This document shows positions 50,916-62,184 of a stretch of DNA of 64,000 nt, one piece after another. Numbering within the stretch: position 1 is the stretch's first letter; every line of letters begins with the position of its first letter. Source of the DNA: Streptosporangium pseudovulgare (lineage in GTDB: Bacteria; Actinomycetota; Actinomycetes; Streptosporangiales; Streptosporangiaceae). The notes beneath the pieces were generated by a model that did not search any database, had not been told where the DNA came from, and saw nothing but the letters and a program-made list of their open reading frames with translations. The position numbers were made by a program, and so were the translations under genes. The stretch lies in contig NZ_BMQJ01000019.1 of assembly GCF_014648055.1 (NCBI RefSeq), positions 62,001 through 126,000 of the forward strand, written 5' to 3'.

Positions 50916-52561
50916 GCCGCGGACGGCCCGGACGGCCCGGACGGCTTGGCCGGTTCGCCGCCGCGCCGCCGCGGCCGGGCGAGCGCCGCGCACACGGCTC
51001 CGCACAACGCGACGCCCAGCAGCACGGCGTAGGTGTTGCGGAAGCCGGTCATCAACTGCTCCACGGCGGCCGGGGAGACGCGGGAGAGCGTGCCCGCGTA
51101 CACCCGGCCGCGCAGCTCGGCGCTGACCGGCCCGGTCAGCACGCTCAGCGTGAGCGCGACACTGAGCACGATCCCGACGTTCATGATCATGAGGCGGAAG
51201 CCGTTCACCAGGCCGAGGTTGCCGGCCGGCAGCGCGGCCATGACCTGGGTGGTGTTGCCGGTGAGGAACGTCCCGCTGCCGCACCCGCACAGGAACAGTC
51301 CCGTCCCCACGACCCAGTACGGCGTGCCCGGCGCGGTGGACGGCATCAGCACGGCGAGGCCGGCGGTGCTCAGCAGCGCCCCTCCGACGGACAGCGCGTG
51401 CGGGGAGATCCGGCGGCCCAGGGAGCCGGCGAGCGGCGAGGCGACGGCCATGCCGACCGGGACCGGGAGCACGGCCAGGGCGGCGGTGACCGGCCCGGCG
51501 CCCATGGCCGCCCGGAAATAGAGGGCGGCCAGCAGGATGAGCGACGCGCGGGCCAGTGCGTTGCAGAACGAGGCGGCGTTGGCGAAGGCCAGCATGCGCT
51601 CGCCGAACAGCCGGACGTCGAGCACGGGCCGCGCCGCCCGGCGCTCCACCGCCACCAGCACCGGCACCAGGGCCGCCGCGACGGCGGCGCCGGTGAGCGC
51701 GACCGGGCTGGACGGGCCGCGCGACCCCGCCTCCGACAGCGCGACGAGCGCGGCCGACAGCAGGGCGAACATGACCAGGTTCCCGGCCGCGTCCACCGGC
51801 TCGCGGGGGCCGGGGGCGACCCTGCGCAGCACGAACGCGCCCCAGACGAGGGCGAGCAGGCCGGCCGGGACGTTCATCCAGAAGATCCACCGCCAGCCCG
51901 CCGTCTCGGCGACCAGGCCGCCCAGCGTGGGGCCGACGAGCTGGGCGACGGAGAGGGTGCCGATGTAGACCCCCATGCCCTGGCTGAGCCGGTCGGGCGG
52001 GAAGGCGTCGGTGATGATCACCGTGCCGTTGGCCAGGATCATTGACGCCCCGACCGCCTGCACGGCCCGCATGGCGATCAGGAACCACACCCCCGGGGAG
52101 AGCCCGGCCAGCAGCGACCCGGCGGTGAAGAGGGCGAAGCCCGCGAGGTAGACCTCCCTGCGCCCGAGCAGGTCGGCCACCCGGCCGAAGAACACCAGGC
52201 TGGCGGTGTTGACCAGCATGAAGGCCAGCAGGACCCATCCCGCGGCGAACGCGTCGGCGTGGAAGTGCCCGACCACCTCGGGGAGCGCCACGTTGAGCGT
52301 GTTGCCCGCCACGCCGATCAGCACCAGGCCGAGGCCGGTCACGGAGCAGACCAGCCACGCGTGGCGGAGCCGGGCGGCGTACTCGGGCGAACCCGGCGTG
52401 TCCCGTGGGACCCGTGGGTGCCCTGGGCCCACCGCCTCGCCCGGCGCTTCCGGCGCACTCCGCGCGTTCTGTCCGTCCTGTGCGTCCGACGGGTCCGACG
52501 GGTCCGGCGCGTCCGAGGCGGCCCGGCCGCTGGGACGCGGGTCCTGGGGGGCGGAGGCCAT
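50846..52561 (-). CDS. MFS drug exporter, DHA2 (14-span) family
   Basis: 571 residues. The first 65 residues are Pro/Ser/Asp/Ala-rich and cytoplasmic; spans begin at HAWLVCSVTGLGLVLIGVAG. Motifs: NTLNVALPEVVGHF, GRVADLLGRREVYLAG and GPTLGGLVAE. The last 30 residues lie antisense to the TetR gene and look low complexity, so the natural end may have been extended by overlap. Second exporter around the same regulator; not a close copy of the first. Confidence 0.92.
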   Translation of the reverse strand: MASAPQDPRPSGRAASDAPDPSDPSDAQDGQNARSAPEAPGEAVGPGHPRVPRDTPGSPEYAARLRHAWLVCSVTGLGLVLIGVAGNTLNVALPEVVGHFHADAFAAGWVLLAFMLVNTASLVFFGRVADLLGRREVYLAGFALFTAGSLLAGLSPGVWFLIAMRAVQAVGASMILANGTVIITDAFPPDRLSQGMGVYIGTLSVAQLVGPTLGGLVAETAGWRWIFWMNVPAGLLALVWGAFVLRRVAPGPREPVDAAGNLVMFALLSAALVALSEAGSRGPSSPVALTGAAVAAALVPVLVAVERRAARPVLDVRLFGERMLAFANAASFCNALARASLILLAALYFRAAMGAGPVTAALAVLPVPVGMAVASPLAGSLGRRISPHALSVGGALLSTAGLAVLMPSTAPGTPYWVVGTGLFLCGCGSGTFLTGNTTQVMAALPAGNLGLVNGFRLMIMNVGIVLSVALTLSVLTGPVSAELRGRVYAGTLSRVSPAAVEQLMTGFRNTYAVLLGVALCGAVCAALARPRRRGGEPAKPSGPSGPSAAQPSSRAAMDSMPASSRSTPNVS

Positions 52562-52735
52562 GCCGCCCAGTCTGACGTACGGCGTGCCGACGGTCCGGTC
52601 CCGGCCGGTGCGGTGATCCGCAGAAGGCGATGCAGAAATGTGATGTTTGCCACGTCATCCGTTGGAACGGTTCAAACGTGTATCACGCGTATCCATGGAA
52701 CACGCCAGTCTCTGGCGTCGCAGAAAGGAAGCCCA

Positions 52736-53878
52736 GTGGCTATCAAGTTGCCGGGCAGGCGCGCGATCACCGTCACGGCCGTCGGAATGCTGGCCGGAAC
52801 GATGCTGACGGTCGGTGGCGGTAGCGCCGTCGCATCCTCGGCGGGCGAGGAGATCCACGCGTGCGTGAACAAGAAGACGCGCTACGCGCGCATCGTCAAC
52901 GCCTCGGCCAGGTGCCGGACCACCGAGGTCCGGGTGACCTGGGGCGGAGAGGGCGGCGGCTCCCAGACTGTGAGCACCGCCGGCCCGCAGGGTCCCCAGG
53001 GCCCGCAGGGCAGGCCCGGCCCCGCCGGTCCGCAGGGTCCCCAGGGGCCGCGTGGTCTCCAGGGCAGGCAGGGCCAGCCGGGCACGCCCGGTAAGGAGGG
53101 CGCGCCCGGGGCGAAGGGCGAGCAGGGCGAGCGCGGCCTGCCCGGCAAGGACGGCCAGGACGGCGCCCCGGGCAAGGACGGCGCTCCCGGTAAGCAGGGC
53201 GAGCGCGGTCTCCAAGGTCCCCGTGGCCTCCAGGGCGAGCGCGGTTTTCCGGGCAAGCAGGGTGAGCAGGGTCAGCAGGGTCCCCGTGGCCTCCAGGGCG
53301 AGCGCGGCCTTCCGGGCAAGGATGGCCTCCCCGGCAAGGACGGCCTTCAGGGCAAGCAGGGTGAGCAGGGCCCCCAGGGCAAGCCTGGCCAGGACGGCAA
53401 GCCTGGCCAGGACGGCAAGCAGGGCCCCCAGGGTCCGGCCGGAAAGGACGGCAAGGACGGTCAGGACGGCGGCCTGGCGGCGGTCACGACCCGCAGCCAG
53501 AGCCAGACCTTCAAGAACGACGGATCCGTCTCGGTGAGCTGCCAGACCGGCGAGCTGGCCACCGGCGGCGGCTACTCCATCAGCGGTGACAACAACTTCT
53601 CGATCGTGGCCTCGATGCCCAGCGGCAACGGGTGGTCGGCGAAGGTGAACAAGACCGGCATCTTCAGCGCGAACAGCTCCCAGGAGTCCGCCAGAGACTC
53701 CACCGGCTCCACCGGCTCCACCGGCTCCACCGGCTCCACCGGCTCCACCGGCTCCGCCAAGAGCTCCGCCACCCCCAACCCCACCCCCGGGGCCGGCGGC
53801 AAGCCGCTGGGCATGTCCGCGCAGACCTTCACCTCCGCGACGGTCACCGTCTACGTGGTCTGCGCCAAGAAGGGCTGA
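52736..53878 (+). CDS. secreted collagen-like protein
   Basis: 380 residues from a GTG with AAAGGAAG upstream. A signal peptide (about 1-36) and a short Cys-containing domain (IHACVNKKTRYARIV, ARCRTTEVRVTW) precede 54 uninterrupted Gly-X-Y triplets (residues 83-244) rich in GPQ, GKD, GER and GLQ. The C-terminal domain (CQTGELATGGGYSISGDNN, NGWSAKVNKTG) resembles the beta-domain that ends many actinobacterial collagen-like proteins, but is split by a STG repeat near residues 322-341. It should form triple helices outside the cell, perhaps as an adhesin; no sortase motif was seen. Confidence 0.9.
   Translation: MAIKLPGRRAITVTAVGMLAGTMLTVGGGSAVASSAGEEIHACVNKKTRYARIVNASARCRTTEVRVTWGGEGGGSQTVSTAGPQGPQGPQGRPGPAGPQGPQGPRGLQGRQGQPGTPGKEGAPGAKGEQGERGLPGKDGQDGAPGKDGAPGKQGERGLQGPRGLQGERGFPGKQGEQGQQGPRGLQGERGLPGKDGLPGKDGLQGKQGEQGPQGKPGQDGKPGQDGKQGPQGPAGKDGKDGQDGGLAAVTTRSQSQTFKNDGSVSVSCQTGELATGGGYSISGDNNFSIVASMPSGNGWSAKVNKTGIFSANSSQESARDSTGSTGSTGSTGSTGSTGSAKSSATPNPTPGAGGKPLGMSAQTFTSATVTVYVVCAKKG
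53698..53757 (+). repeat. 9-bp repeat encoding Ser-Thr-Gly in the collagen-like gene
   Basis: About six nearly perfect copies of CACCGGCTC encode a run of STG triplets. This is a slippage-prone tract in the C-terminal domain and may vary in length between strains. Confidence 0.85.
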
Positions 53879-54199
53879 CACCCCGTACAGGATCGATGCC
53901 CGTGAACGGGCGACGCTCCGGGCGTGAGCGTTTCGCGCGCCGTATGTGACGACCGGCCGGGTCTTCTTTCAGAGGGGAGAGGCGACCTGGCCGGTCCCGT
54001 GCCCACCGTGGCCGTCTCGAAGGCCCGTGGACGGTCTGTGGACGGACGACATGCCACCCGGCCGGTCCCATCGGGCAGGCGGTTCCAGTGCTCGGAGGCG
54101 AGGACGCCCGCCGGTTCCGGTGCCCGCGGACGTGTCGTCCCGCCGGTCCGTCCGGCCGTCCGGCATTATCCGGTCGGAGCGTTGACTATTGTCCGGTTC
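53879..54199. other. gap between collagen-like gene and lipoamide dehydrogenase
   Basis: No gene seen. It should hold the promoter of the dehydrogenase: TTGACT at 54182-54187 is a good -35 match, with no clear -10 before the ATG at 54200. Only short hairpins (for example GCCCG/CGGGC near 53900) follow the collagen-like gene. Confidence 0.4.
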
Positions 54200-55600
54200 A
54201 TGAGCTCTCACTATGACGTCGTCGTTCTCGGTGCCGGTCCCGGCGGATACGTGGCCGCCGTCCGGGCCGCCCAGCTGGGCCTCCGCACCGCGATCGTCGA
54301 GGAGCGGTACTGGGGCGGTGTCTGCCTCAACGTGGGGTGCATCCCCTCCAAGGCCCTGCTGCGCAACGCCGAACTGGCCCACCTGTTCACCCACGAGGCC
54401 AAGACGTTCGGCATCCAGGTCGACGGCCAGGTCACCTTCGACTACGGCGCGGCCTTCCAGCGCAGCCGCAAGGTGGCCGACGGGCGCGTCAAGGGCGTCC
54501 ACTACCTGATGAAGAAGAACGGCATCACCGAGTACGAGGGGCGCGGCACCTTCACCGACGCCAACACGATCGAGGTGGCCAAGAGCGACGGCGGCACCGA
54601 GACGGTGACGTTCGACCACTGCATCATCGCCGCGGGCGCGACCACGAGGCTGCTGCCGGGCACCTCGGTGAGCGACCGGGTCGTGACCTACGAGGAGCAG
54701 ATCCTCACCGAGAAGCTCCCCGAGAGCATCGTCATCGCCGGCGCGGGCGCGATCGGCGTCGAGTTCGCCTACGTGCTGCACAACTACGGCGTCAAGGTGA
54801 CGATCGTGGAGTTCCTCGACCGCATCGTCCCCCTGGAGGACGAGGAGGTCTCGACGGAGCTGGCCAAGCGCTACAAGCGGCTCGGCATCGAGGTGCTGAC
54901 CTCGACGCGGGTGGAGTCCATCGACGAGTCGGGCGACAAGGTGCGCGTGACGGTCTCGCGGGACGGCGCGCAGCAGGTCCTGGAGGCCGACAAGGTCATG
55001 CAGGCGATCGGCTTCCAGCCGCGCGTCGAGGGCTACGGGCTGGAGCGGACCGGGGTCGCGCTGACCGAGCGCGGCGCCATCGACGTCGACGGCCGGTGCC
55101 GGACGAACGTGCCGCACATCTTCGCCATCGGCGACGTGACCGCCAAGCTGATGCTCGCGCACACGGCGGAGGCCATGGGCATCATCGCGGCGGAGACCAT
55201 CGGCGACGCCGAGACGATGGAGCTCGACTACGTGATGATCCCCCGGGCGACGTACTGCCAGCCGCAGGTCGCCAGCTTCGGCTACACCGAGGCGCAGGCC
55301 CGGGAGCTGGGCTACGACGTCAAGGTCGCGAAGTTCCCCTTCACCGCCAACGGCAAGGCCCACGGCCTGGGCGACGCCACCGGGTTCGTCAAGCTCATCA
55401 GCGACGCCCAGTACGGCGAGCTGATCGGCGCCCACATGATCGGCCCGGACGTCACCGAGCTGCTGCCCGAGCTGACCCTGGCCCAGCAGTGGGACCTCAC
55501 GGTCCACGAGGTGGCCCGTAACGTCCACGCCCACCCCACGCTCAGCGAGGCGGTCAAGGAGGCGGTCCACGGGCTCGCCGGCCACATGATCAACATGTGA
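54200..55600 (+). CDS. lpdA: dihydrolipoyl dehydrogenase (E3)
   Basis: 466 residues from the ATG at 54200. FAD site [19 protein letters not shown], redox-active disulfide C42-C47 in [16 protein letters not shown] site [15 protein letters not shown], second FAD motif [18 protein letters not shown] and the catalytic His-Glu of [10 protein letters not shown]. It reoxidises dihydrolipoamide in 2-oxoacid dehydrogenases. It is a single-gene unit ended by a strong terminator, 4.5 kb from the E1/E2 operon it may serve. Confidence 0.96.
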   Translation: MSSHYDVVVLGAGPGGYVAAVRAAQLGLRTAIVEERYWGGVCLNVGCIPSKALLRNAELAHLFTHEAKTFGIQVDGQVTFDYGAAFQRSRKVADGRVKGVHYLMKKNGITEYEGRGTFTDANTIEVAKSDGGTETVTFDHCIIAAGATTRLLPGTSVSDRVVTYEEQILTEKLPESIVIAGAGAIGVEFAYVLHNYGVKVTIVEFLDRIVPLEDEEVSTELAKRYKRLGIEVLTSTRVESIDESGDKVRVTVSRDGAQQVLEADKVMQAIGFQPRVEGYGLERTGVALTERGAIDVDGRCRTNVPHIFAIGDVTAKLMLAHTAEAMGIIAAETIGDAETMELDYVMIPRATYCQPQVASFGYTEAQARELGYDVKVAKFPFTANGKAHGLGDATGFVKLISDAQYGELIGAHMIGPDVTELLPELTLAQQWDLTVHEVARNVHAHPTLSEAVKEAVHGLAGHMINM

Positions 55601-55625
55601 GGCCGCCGGAGACGGCCTGGACGGA

Positions 55626-55667
55626 AAGGGGAGGCGCGGGCCCGGCCCGCGCCTCCCCTTCTCTTTT
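55626..55667 (+). terminator. rho-independent terminator of lpdA
   Basis: A perfect 16-bp stem (AAGGGGAGGCGCGGGC with its complement), 3-nt loop, then CTCTTTT. Its position between convergent lpdA and purL may serve both. Confidence 0.9.
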
Positions 55668-55691
55668 CCGGAAGTTCTCTTCTCTGGAAGA

Positions 55692-57970
<2,279 letters not shown>

Positions 57971-57974
<4 letters not shown>

Positions 57975-58654
57975 AGGTTCACCAGCCTCTTCAGGATCGA
58001 GGAGAAGAATCCGCGGCCGTCCGTGCTCGGGGCGCCGGTGAGGTCCTCGACCGCGTGCTCGGGGTGGGGCATGAGGCCGACGATGTTGCCCGCCTCGTTG
58101 CGGATGCCCGCGATGTCGTTCATGGAGCCGTTGGGGTTGCTCCCGGCGTAGCGGAAGACGACCTGGCCGCCCGCCTCCAGCGCCGCCAGGGTCGCCGCGT
58201 CGGCGACGTAGCGGCCCTCGCCGTGCTTGATCGGCAGCACGATCTCCTGGCCCTCGGTGAAGTCGGAGGTCCAGGGGGTGGCGGTGCTCTCGACGCGGAC
58301 GCGCTGGTCGCGGCAGATGTAGTGGAGCCCGGCGTTGCGCATCAGCGCGCCGGGCAGCAGGTGGGCCTCGCAGAGGATCTGGAAGCCGTTGCAGGTGCCG
58401 AGGACCGGGAGCCCGGCCCTGGCGGCGGGGATCAGCTCCTCCATCAGCGGCGCGAACCGGGAGATGGCCCCGCACCGGAGGTAGTCGCCGTAGGAGAACC
58501 CGCCGGGCAGGAAGACCGCGTCCACCCCCTTCAGGTCGGGGTCCGCGTGCCACAGCGGCACGGCCTCGCCACCGGCGTGCCGTACGGCGCGGGCCGCGTC
58601 CTGATCGTCAAGAGTCCCGGGAAAAGTGACCACGCCCACGCGGGCAGCACTCAT
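57971..58654 (-). CDS. purQ: phosphoribosylformylglycinamidine synthase subunit I (glutaminase)
   Basis: 227 residues from the ATG at 58654 (GGAGGGG upstream; the frame extends 5' without coding character). Class I amidotransferase: nucleophile Cys in [14 protein letters not shown], and the His-Glu pair in [11 protein letters not shown]. It supplies ammonia to PurL. Coupled to purL by a 4-bp overlap. Separated from purS by an unrelated gene, which is unusual. Confidence 0.97.
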
Positions 58655-58862
58655 GACAGCGTTCCCCTCCACAAACGAGCGCCGCGCCGGCCGTCTCACC
58701 CAGCGGACGGCGGTCTGCGGCGGTGCGCCCAGGCTATCCGCTCGCCGACGGTGGGAGCGCACGGGATCCGTCCGATCGCACAACCTGCCGCTTTGCCCGG
58801 ACGGCCCGACTTGGAGGATCGCACAACGGCGGCGCGAGACGCCTCGCGGGCCGTACGGAGGA

Positions 58863-59303
58863 TCAGACGGCGGCGAGCGCCCGCTGCCGGGGGATGACCG
58901 GCTCGTCGTCCCAGGCGAGGTGCTTGCGCAGGTGCACGGTGGTCCCCCGCCCCGGGGTGATGTCGAAGGAGATCTCGTCCACCACGGCCTGCATGATCAG
59001 GATGCCCCGGCCGTGCTCGGCGTCCGTCGGCGGATACCGGTCGGGCATCCTCGGCAGCCCGTGGCCGCGGTCGATGATGCGGACGTCGCAGCGGCCGTGC
59101 CCGATCGAGACCTCGACCATGTAGCGGTTGGCGGGCCCGCCGTGGCGCACCGCGTTGGCGCACGCCTCGGTCACCGCGAGGAGGATGTCGGAGACGCAGC
59201 TCTCGGCCACGCCGAGCGAACGCAGGGAGTCGCCCAGCGCCCGCCGGACCATGGGAATGCCCATGGCCTCTCTCGGCAGTGCCAACGAGAACTCGATATC
59301 CAC
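58863..59303 (-). CDS. RsbW-like ATP-binding protein (HATPase fold)
   Basis: 146 residues from a GTG at 59303 with GGGAGG upstream. GHKL-type ATPase motifs: [16 protein letters not shown] (N-box), [15 protein letters not shown] (G1) and [14 protein letters not shown] (G2), followed by [10 protein letters not shown]. This is the family of anti-sigma kinases such as RsbW/SpoIIAB and their stand-alone actinobacterial relatives. No sigma factor or antagonist is adjacent; instead it lies between purS and purQ on the same strand. The partner is unknown. Confidence 0.92.
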   Translation of the reverse strand: MDIEFSLALPREAMGIPMVRRALGDSLRSLGVAESCVSDILLAVTEACANAVRHGGPANRYMVEVSIGHGRCDVRIIDRGHGLPRMPDRYPPTDAEHGRGILIMQAVVDEISFDITPGRGTTVHLRKHLAWDDEPVIPRQRALAAV

Positions 59304-59541
59304 CGGATTCCTCCCGGGGCCAGACGTCACCCTGTCAAGGCTTCCCCACAGAATCCGGGCTAACCGCAAAATAACCCTGATCTTATTTAGCGTTGGTCAA
59401 GCCGTGGGATTACGGCCATCCATAGTGGAACCCACCCGGCGGAATACGGCATGAGCCGCGCCGGCGTGACACGGCGCGGTTCGGCGGGCGGAACATGCCG
59501 CCCGCCGGTACGGCCCGCGGCCCGCGGCCTTGGCGGGCGGA

Positions 59542-59796
59542 CTACGACTCGGCCCGCTCCACGGTGACGATGTAGTCCTCGATCACGGTGTTGGCCAGCA
59601 GGGTCTCGGCCATCTTCCGGACGTCGGCGAGCGCGGCGTCGTCGGCGGGCCCGTCGAGCTCGACCTCGAACCGCTTGCCCTGCCGTACCGAGGCGACACC
59701 GGAGAAGCCCAGCCGCGGGAGCGCGCGGGCGATCGCCTGACCCTGCGCGTCGAGAATCTCGGGCTTGAGCATGACGTCGACGATGACGCGCGCCAC
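59542..59796 (-). CDS. purS: phosphoribosylformylglycinamidine synthase subunit PurS
   Basis: 84 residues from a GTG at 59796 with AGGAGG 7 nt upstream. PurS pattern: VARVIVDVMLKPEILDAQGQ, ALPRLGFSGVASVRQGKRFE and a final NTVIEDYIVTVE. It bridges PurQ and PurL in the FGAM synthase complex. First gene of the run, divergent from the 2-oxoacid dehydrogenase operon. Confidence 0.96.
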   Translation of the reverse strand: MARVIVDVMLKPEILDAQGQAIARALPRLGFSGVASVRQGKRFEVELDGPADDAALADVRKMAETLLANTVIEDYIVTVERAES

Positions 59797-59986
59797 GGTG
59801 TTCCTCCTGCTGGAAGCGGGGATGGATCGGGGTCTCAAGCGTAGCCGCCCGCCGTGGCGGCTCGTCGCGGGGCCGGGGGTCCCGCGTGCGAGCGTAAGCG
59901 GGGTGCGTGTCGGGAACTGGGAGCTTATGGATGCCGGGACAGGTCTTGCGCGCAGGTATGTGACCTCTGCCACGATGTCCACAAAC

Positions 59987-60018
59987 GCATACGAACCACC
60001 ATCATTCGGTTCGCATGC
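59987..60018 (+). promoter_or_regulatory. inverted repeat upstream of the E1/E2 operon
   Basis: GCATACGAACC (59987-59997) and GGTTCGCATGC (60008-60018) are 11-bp arms with one mismatch and a 10-bp spacer. It lies 67 bp before the E1alpha start in the divergent purS/E1alpha promoter region; a dimeric regulator could bind. The regulator is unknown. Confidence 0.5.
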
Positions 60019-60084
60019 TTCCCTGACCGGCCGGGCAGAGGCGGAGAACCCGTCCCGACGGCCCCGAGCACACAGGAGAGGCGC

Positions 60085-61188
60085 GTGACCACCGAGCCCC
60101 CTCGTGGTGCGGAAGCACCCCCGGAACTCGTCCAGCTGCTGACCCCCGAAGGCGAGCGGGTCGAGCATCCCGACTACGACATCGATCTGACCCCCGAGGA
60201 GGTCCGCGGCCTGTACCGGGACCTGGTCCTGGTGCGCCGCGTCGACCTGGAGGCGGTCGCCCTGCAACGCCAGGGAGAGCTGGGGATCTGGGCCTCGCTG
60301 CTCGGCCAGGAGGCGGCGCAGATCGGCTCGGGCAGGGCGCTGGCAGAGTCGGACATGGTCTTCCCGACCTACCGCGAGCACGGTGTGGCCTGGTGCCGGG
60401 GCGTGGACCCGGTCAACCTCCTCGGCCTGTTCCGCGGGGTCAACCACGGCGGCTGGGACCCCGCCGAGCACAACTTCCACCTCTACACCATCGTGATCGG
60501 CAGCCAGACCCTGCACGCGGTCGGCTACGCCATGGGCGTCCAGCGCGACGGAGCCGTCGGGGAGAACGGCGCCGCCACGATCGCCTACTTCGGCGACGGC
60601 GCCACCTCCCAGGGAGACGTGAACGAGTCGTTCATCTGGGCGTCGGTGTTCAACGCGCCGATCGTGTTCTTCTGCCAGAACAACCAGTGGGCCATCTCCG
60701 AGCCGCTGGAGAAGCAGTCGCGGATCCCGCTGTACCGGCGGGCCAGCGGCTTCGGCTTCCCCGGCGTCCGGGTCGACGGCAACGACGTCTTCGCCTGCCT
60801 GGCGGTCACCCGCAAGGCGCTGGCCGACGCCAGGTCCGGGCAGGGCCCGATGATGATCGAGGCGTTCACCTACCGGATGGGCGCCCACACCACCTCCGAC
60901 GACCCGACGCGTTACCGCCTGGCCGACGAGCTGGAGGCGTGGAAGCTCAAGGACCCGATCGAGCGGGTCCGCGCCTACATGTTCAAGAACCGCATCGCCG
61001 ACCAGGACTTCTTCGACGCGATCGACGCCGAGGCCGACGAGCTGGGCCGTGACGTGCGCAAACGCTGTCTCGAACTGCCCGATCCCGAGCCCCTGGCCAT
61101 CTTCGACCACGTCTACGCCGAGCCGCACCGGCTGATGGACGAGGAGCGCGCACAGTTCGCCGCCTACCTGGAGGGGTTCGAGGGATGA
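60085..61188 (+). CDS. pdhA: 2-oxoacid (pyruvate) dehydrogenase E1 component, alpha subunit
   Basis: 367 residues from a GTG with AGGAGAGG upstream. The N-terminus (VQLLTPEGERV, DLVLVRRVDLEAVALQRQGELG) follows PdhA-type E1alpha. The ThDP motif GDGATSQGDVNESFIWA ends with CQNNQW, and the phosphorylation-loop-like region YRMGAHTTSDDPTRYR is present. It decarboxylates the 2-oxoacid with E1beta. Pyruvate versus branched-chain oxoacid cannot be fixed by sight; the valine-type dehydrogenase in the window leaves the second option open. Overlaps the next gene (ATGA). Confidence 0.92.
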   Translation: MTTEPPRGAEAPPELVQLLTPEGERVEHPDYDIDLTPEEVRGLYRDLVLVRRVDLEAVALQRQGELGIWASLLGQEAAQIGSGRALAESDMVFPTYREHGVAWCRGVDPVNLLGLFRGVNHGGWDPAEHNFHLYTIVIGSQTLHAVGYAMGVQRDGAVGENGAATIAYFGDGATSQGDVNESFIWASVFNAPIVFFCQNNQWAISEPLEKQSRIPLYRRASGFGFPGVRVDGNDVFACLAVTRKALADARSGQGPMMIEAFTYRMGAHTTSDDPTRYRLADELEAWKLKDPIERVRAYMFKNRIADQDFFDAIDAEADELGRDVRKRCLELPDPEPLAIFDHVYAEPHRLMDEERAQFAAYLEGFEG

Positions 61189-62168
61189 CGACTCTCACGC
61201 TGGCGAAGGCGCTCAACGAGGGCATGCGCAAGGCCATGGAGGACGACCCCAAGGTCCTCGTCATGGGCGAGGACGTGGGCAAGCTCGGCGGGGTGTTCCG
61301 GGTCACCGACGGGCTGCAGAAGGACTTCGGCGAGCAGCGGGTCATCGACACCCCCCTGGCCGAGTCCGGCATCATCGGCACCGCGATCGGCCTGGCGCTG
61401 CGGGGCTACCGCCCGGTCTGCGAGATCCAGTTCGACGGGTTCGTCTTCCCCGCGGCCGACCAGATCATCACCCAGCTCGCCAAGATGCCGCTGCGCTCGC
61501 TGGGCAAGCTGAAGCTGCCCGTCGTGGTGCGCATCCCCTGCGGCGGCGGCATCGGCGCGGTCGAGCACCACAGCGAGTCCCCCGAGGCGTACTTCACCCA
61601 CACCGCCGGCCTGCGGGTCGTGGCCTGCTCCAACCCCGCCGACGGCTACACGATGATCCAGCAGGCGATCCGGTGCGAGGACCCCGTCATCTTCTTCGAG
61701 CCCAAGCGGCGCTACTGGGAGAAGGCCGACGTCGACACCTCCGCCCCCGCCGACGACTGGACGCCGTTCGACCGGGCCCGCGTCGTACGGCCCGGCGCCG
61801 ACGTCACCCTGCTGGCCTACGGCCCCATGGTGCGGACCTGCCTGGAGGCCGCGGCGGCGGCCGAGGAGGACGGCCGCTCCGTGGAGGTCGTGGACCTGCG
61901 CTCGCTCAACCCGCTGGACATCGACCTGGTCGCCGAGTCGGTCGCCAGGACCGGGCGCTGCGCGGTGGTGCACGAGGCGCCGGTCTTCAGCGGGTTCGGG
62001 GCGGAGATCGCCGCCCGGCTCACCGAGCGGTGCTTCTACAACCTGGAGGCCCCGGTGCTGCGCGTCGGCGGCCCGTCCACGCCGTACCCGCCCTCCCGGC
62101 TGGAGGACCACTACCTGCCCGACCTGGACCGCGTCCTCGACGCCGTCGACCGCCTGTTCGCGTTCTGA
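61185..62168 (+). CDS. pdhB: 2-oxoacid (pyruvate) dehydrogenase E1 component, beta subunit
   Basis: 327 residues. Transketolase-type pyrimidine domain: LTLAKALNEGMRKAMEDDPK, MGEDVGKLGGVFRVTDGL, DTPLAESGIIGTAIGLALRG, and the C-terminal domain with VVDLRSLNPLDID and VVHEAPVFSGFGAEI. Partner of E1alpha; the start codon overlaps the E1alpha stop. Confidence 0.94.
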   Translation: MTTLTLAKALNEGMRKAMEDDPKVLVMGEDVGKLGGVFRVTDGLQKDFGEQRVIDTPLAESGIIGTAIGLALRGYRPVCEIQFDGFVFPAADQIITQLAKMPLRSLGKLKLPVVVRIPCGGGIGAVEHHSESPEAYFTHTAGLRVVACSNPADGYTMIQQAIRCEDPVIFFEPKRRYWEKADVDTSAPADDWTPFDRARVVRPGADVTLLAYGPMVRTCLEAAAAAEEDGRSVEVVDLRSLNPLDIDLVAESVARTGRCAVVHEAPVFSGFGAEIAARLTERCFYNLEAPVLRVGGPSTPYPPSRLEDHYLPDLDRVLDAVDRLFAF

Positions 62169-62184
62169 GGAGGGGGAGACGAGG

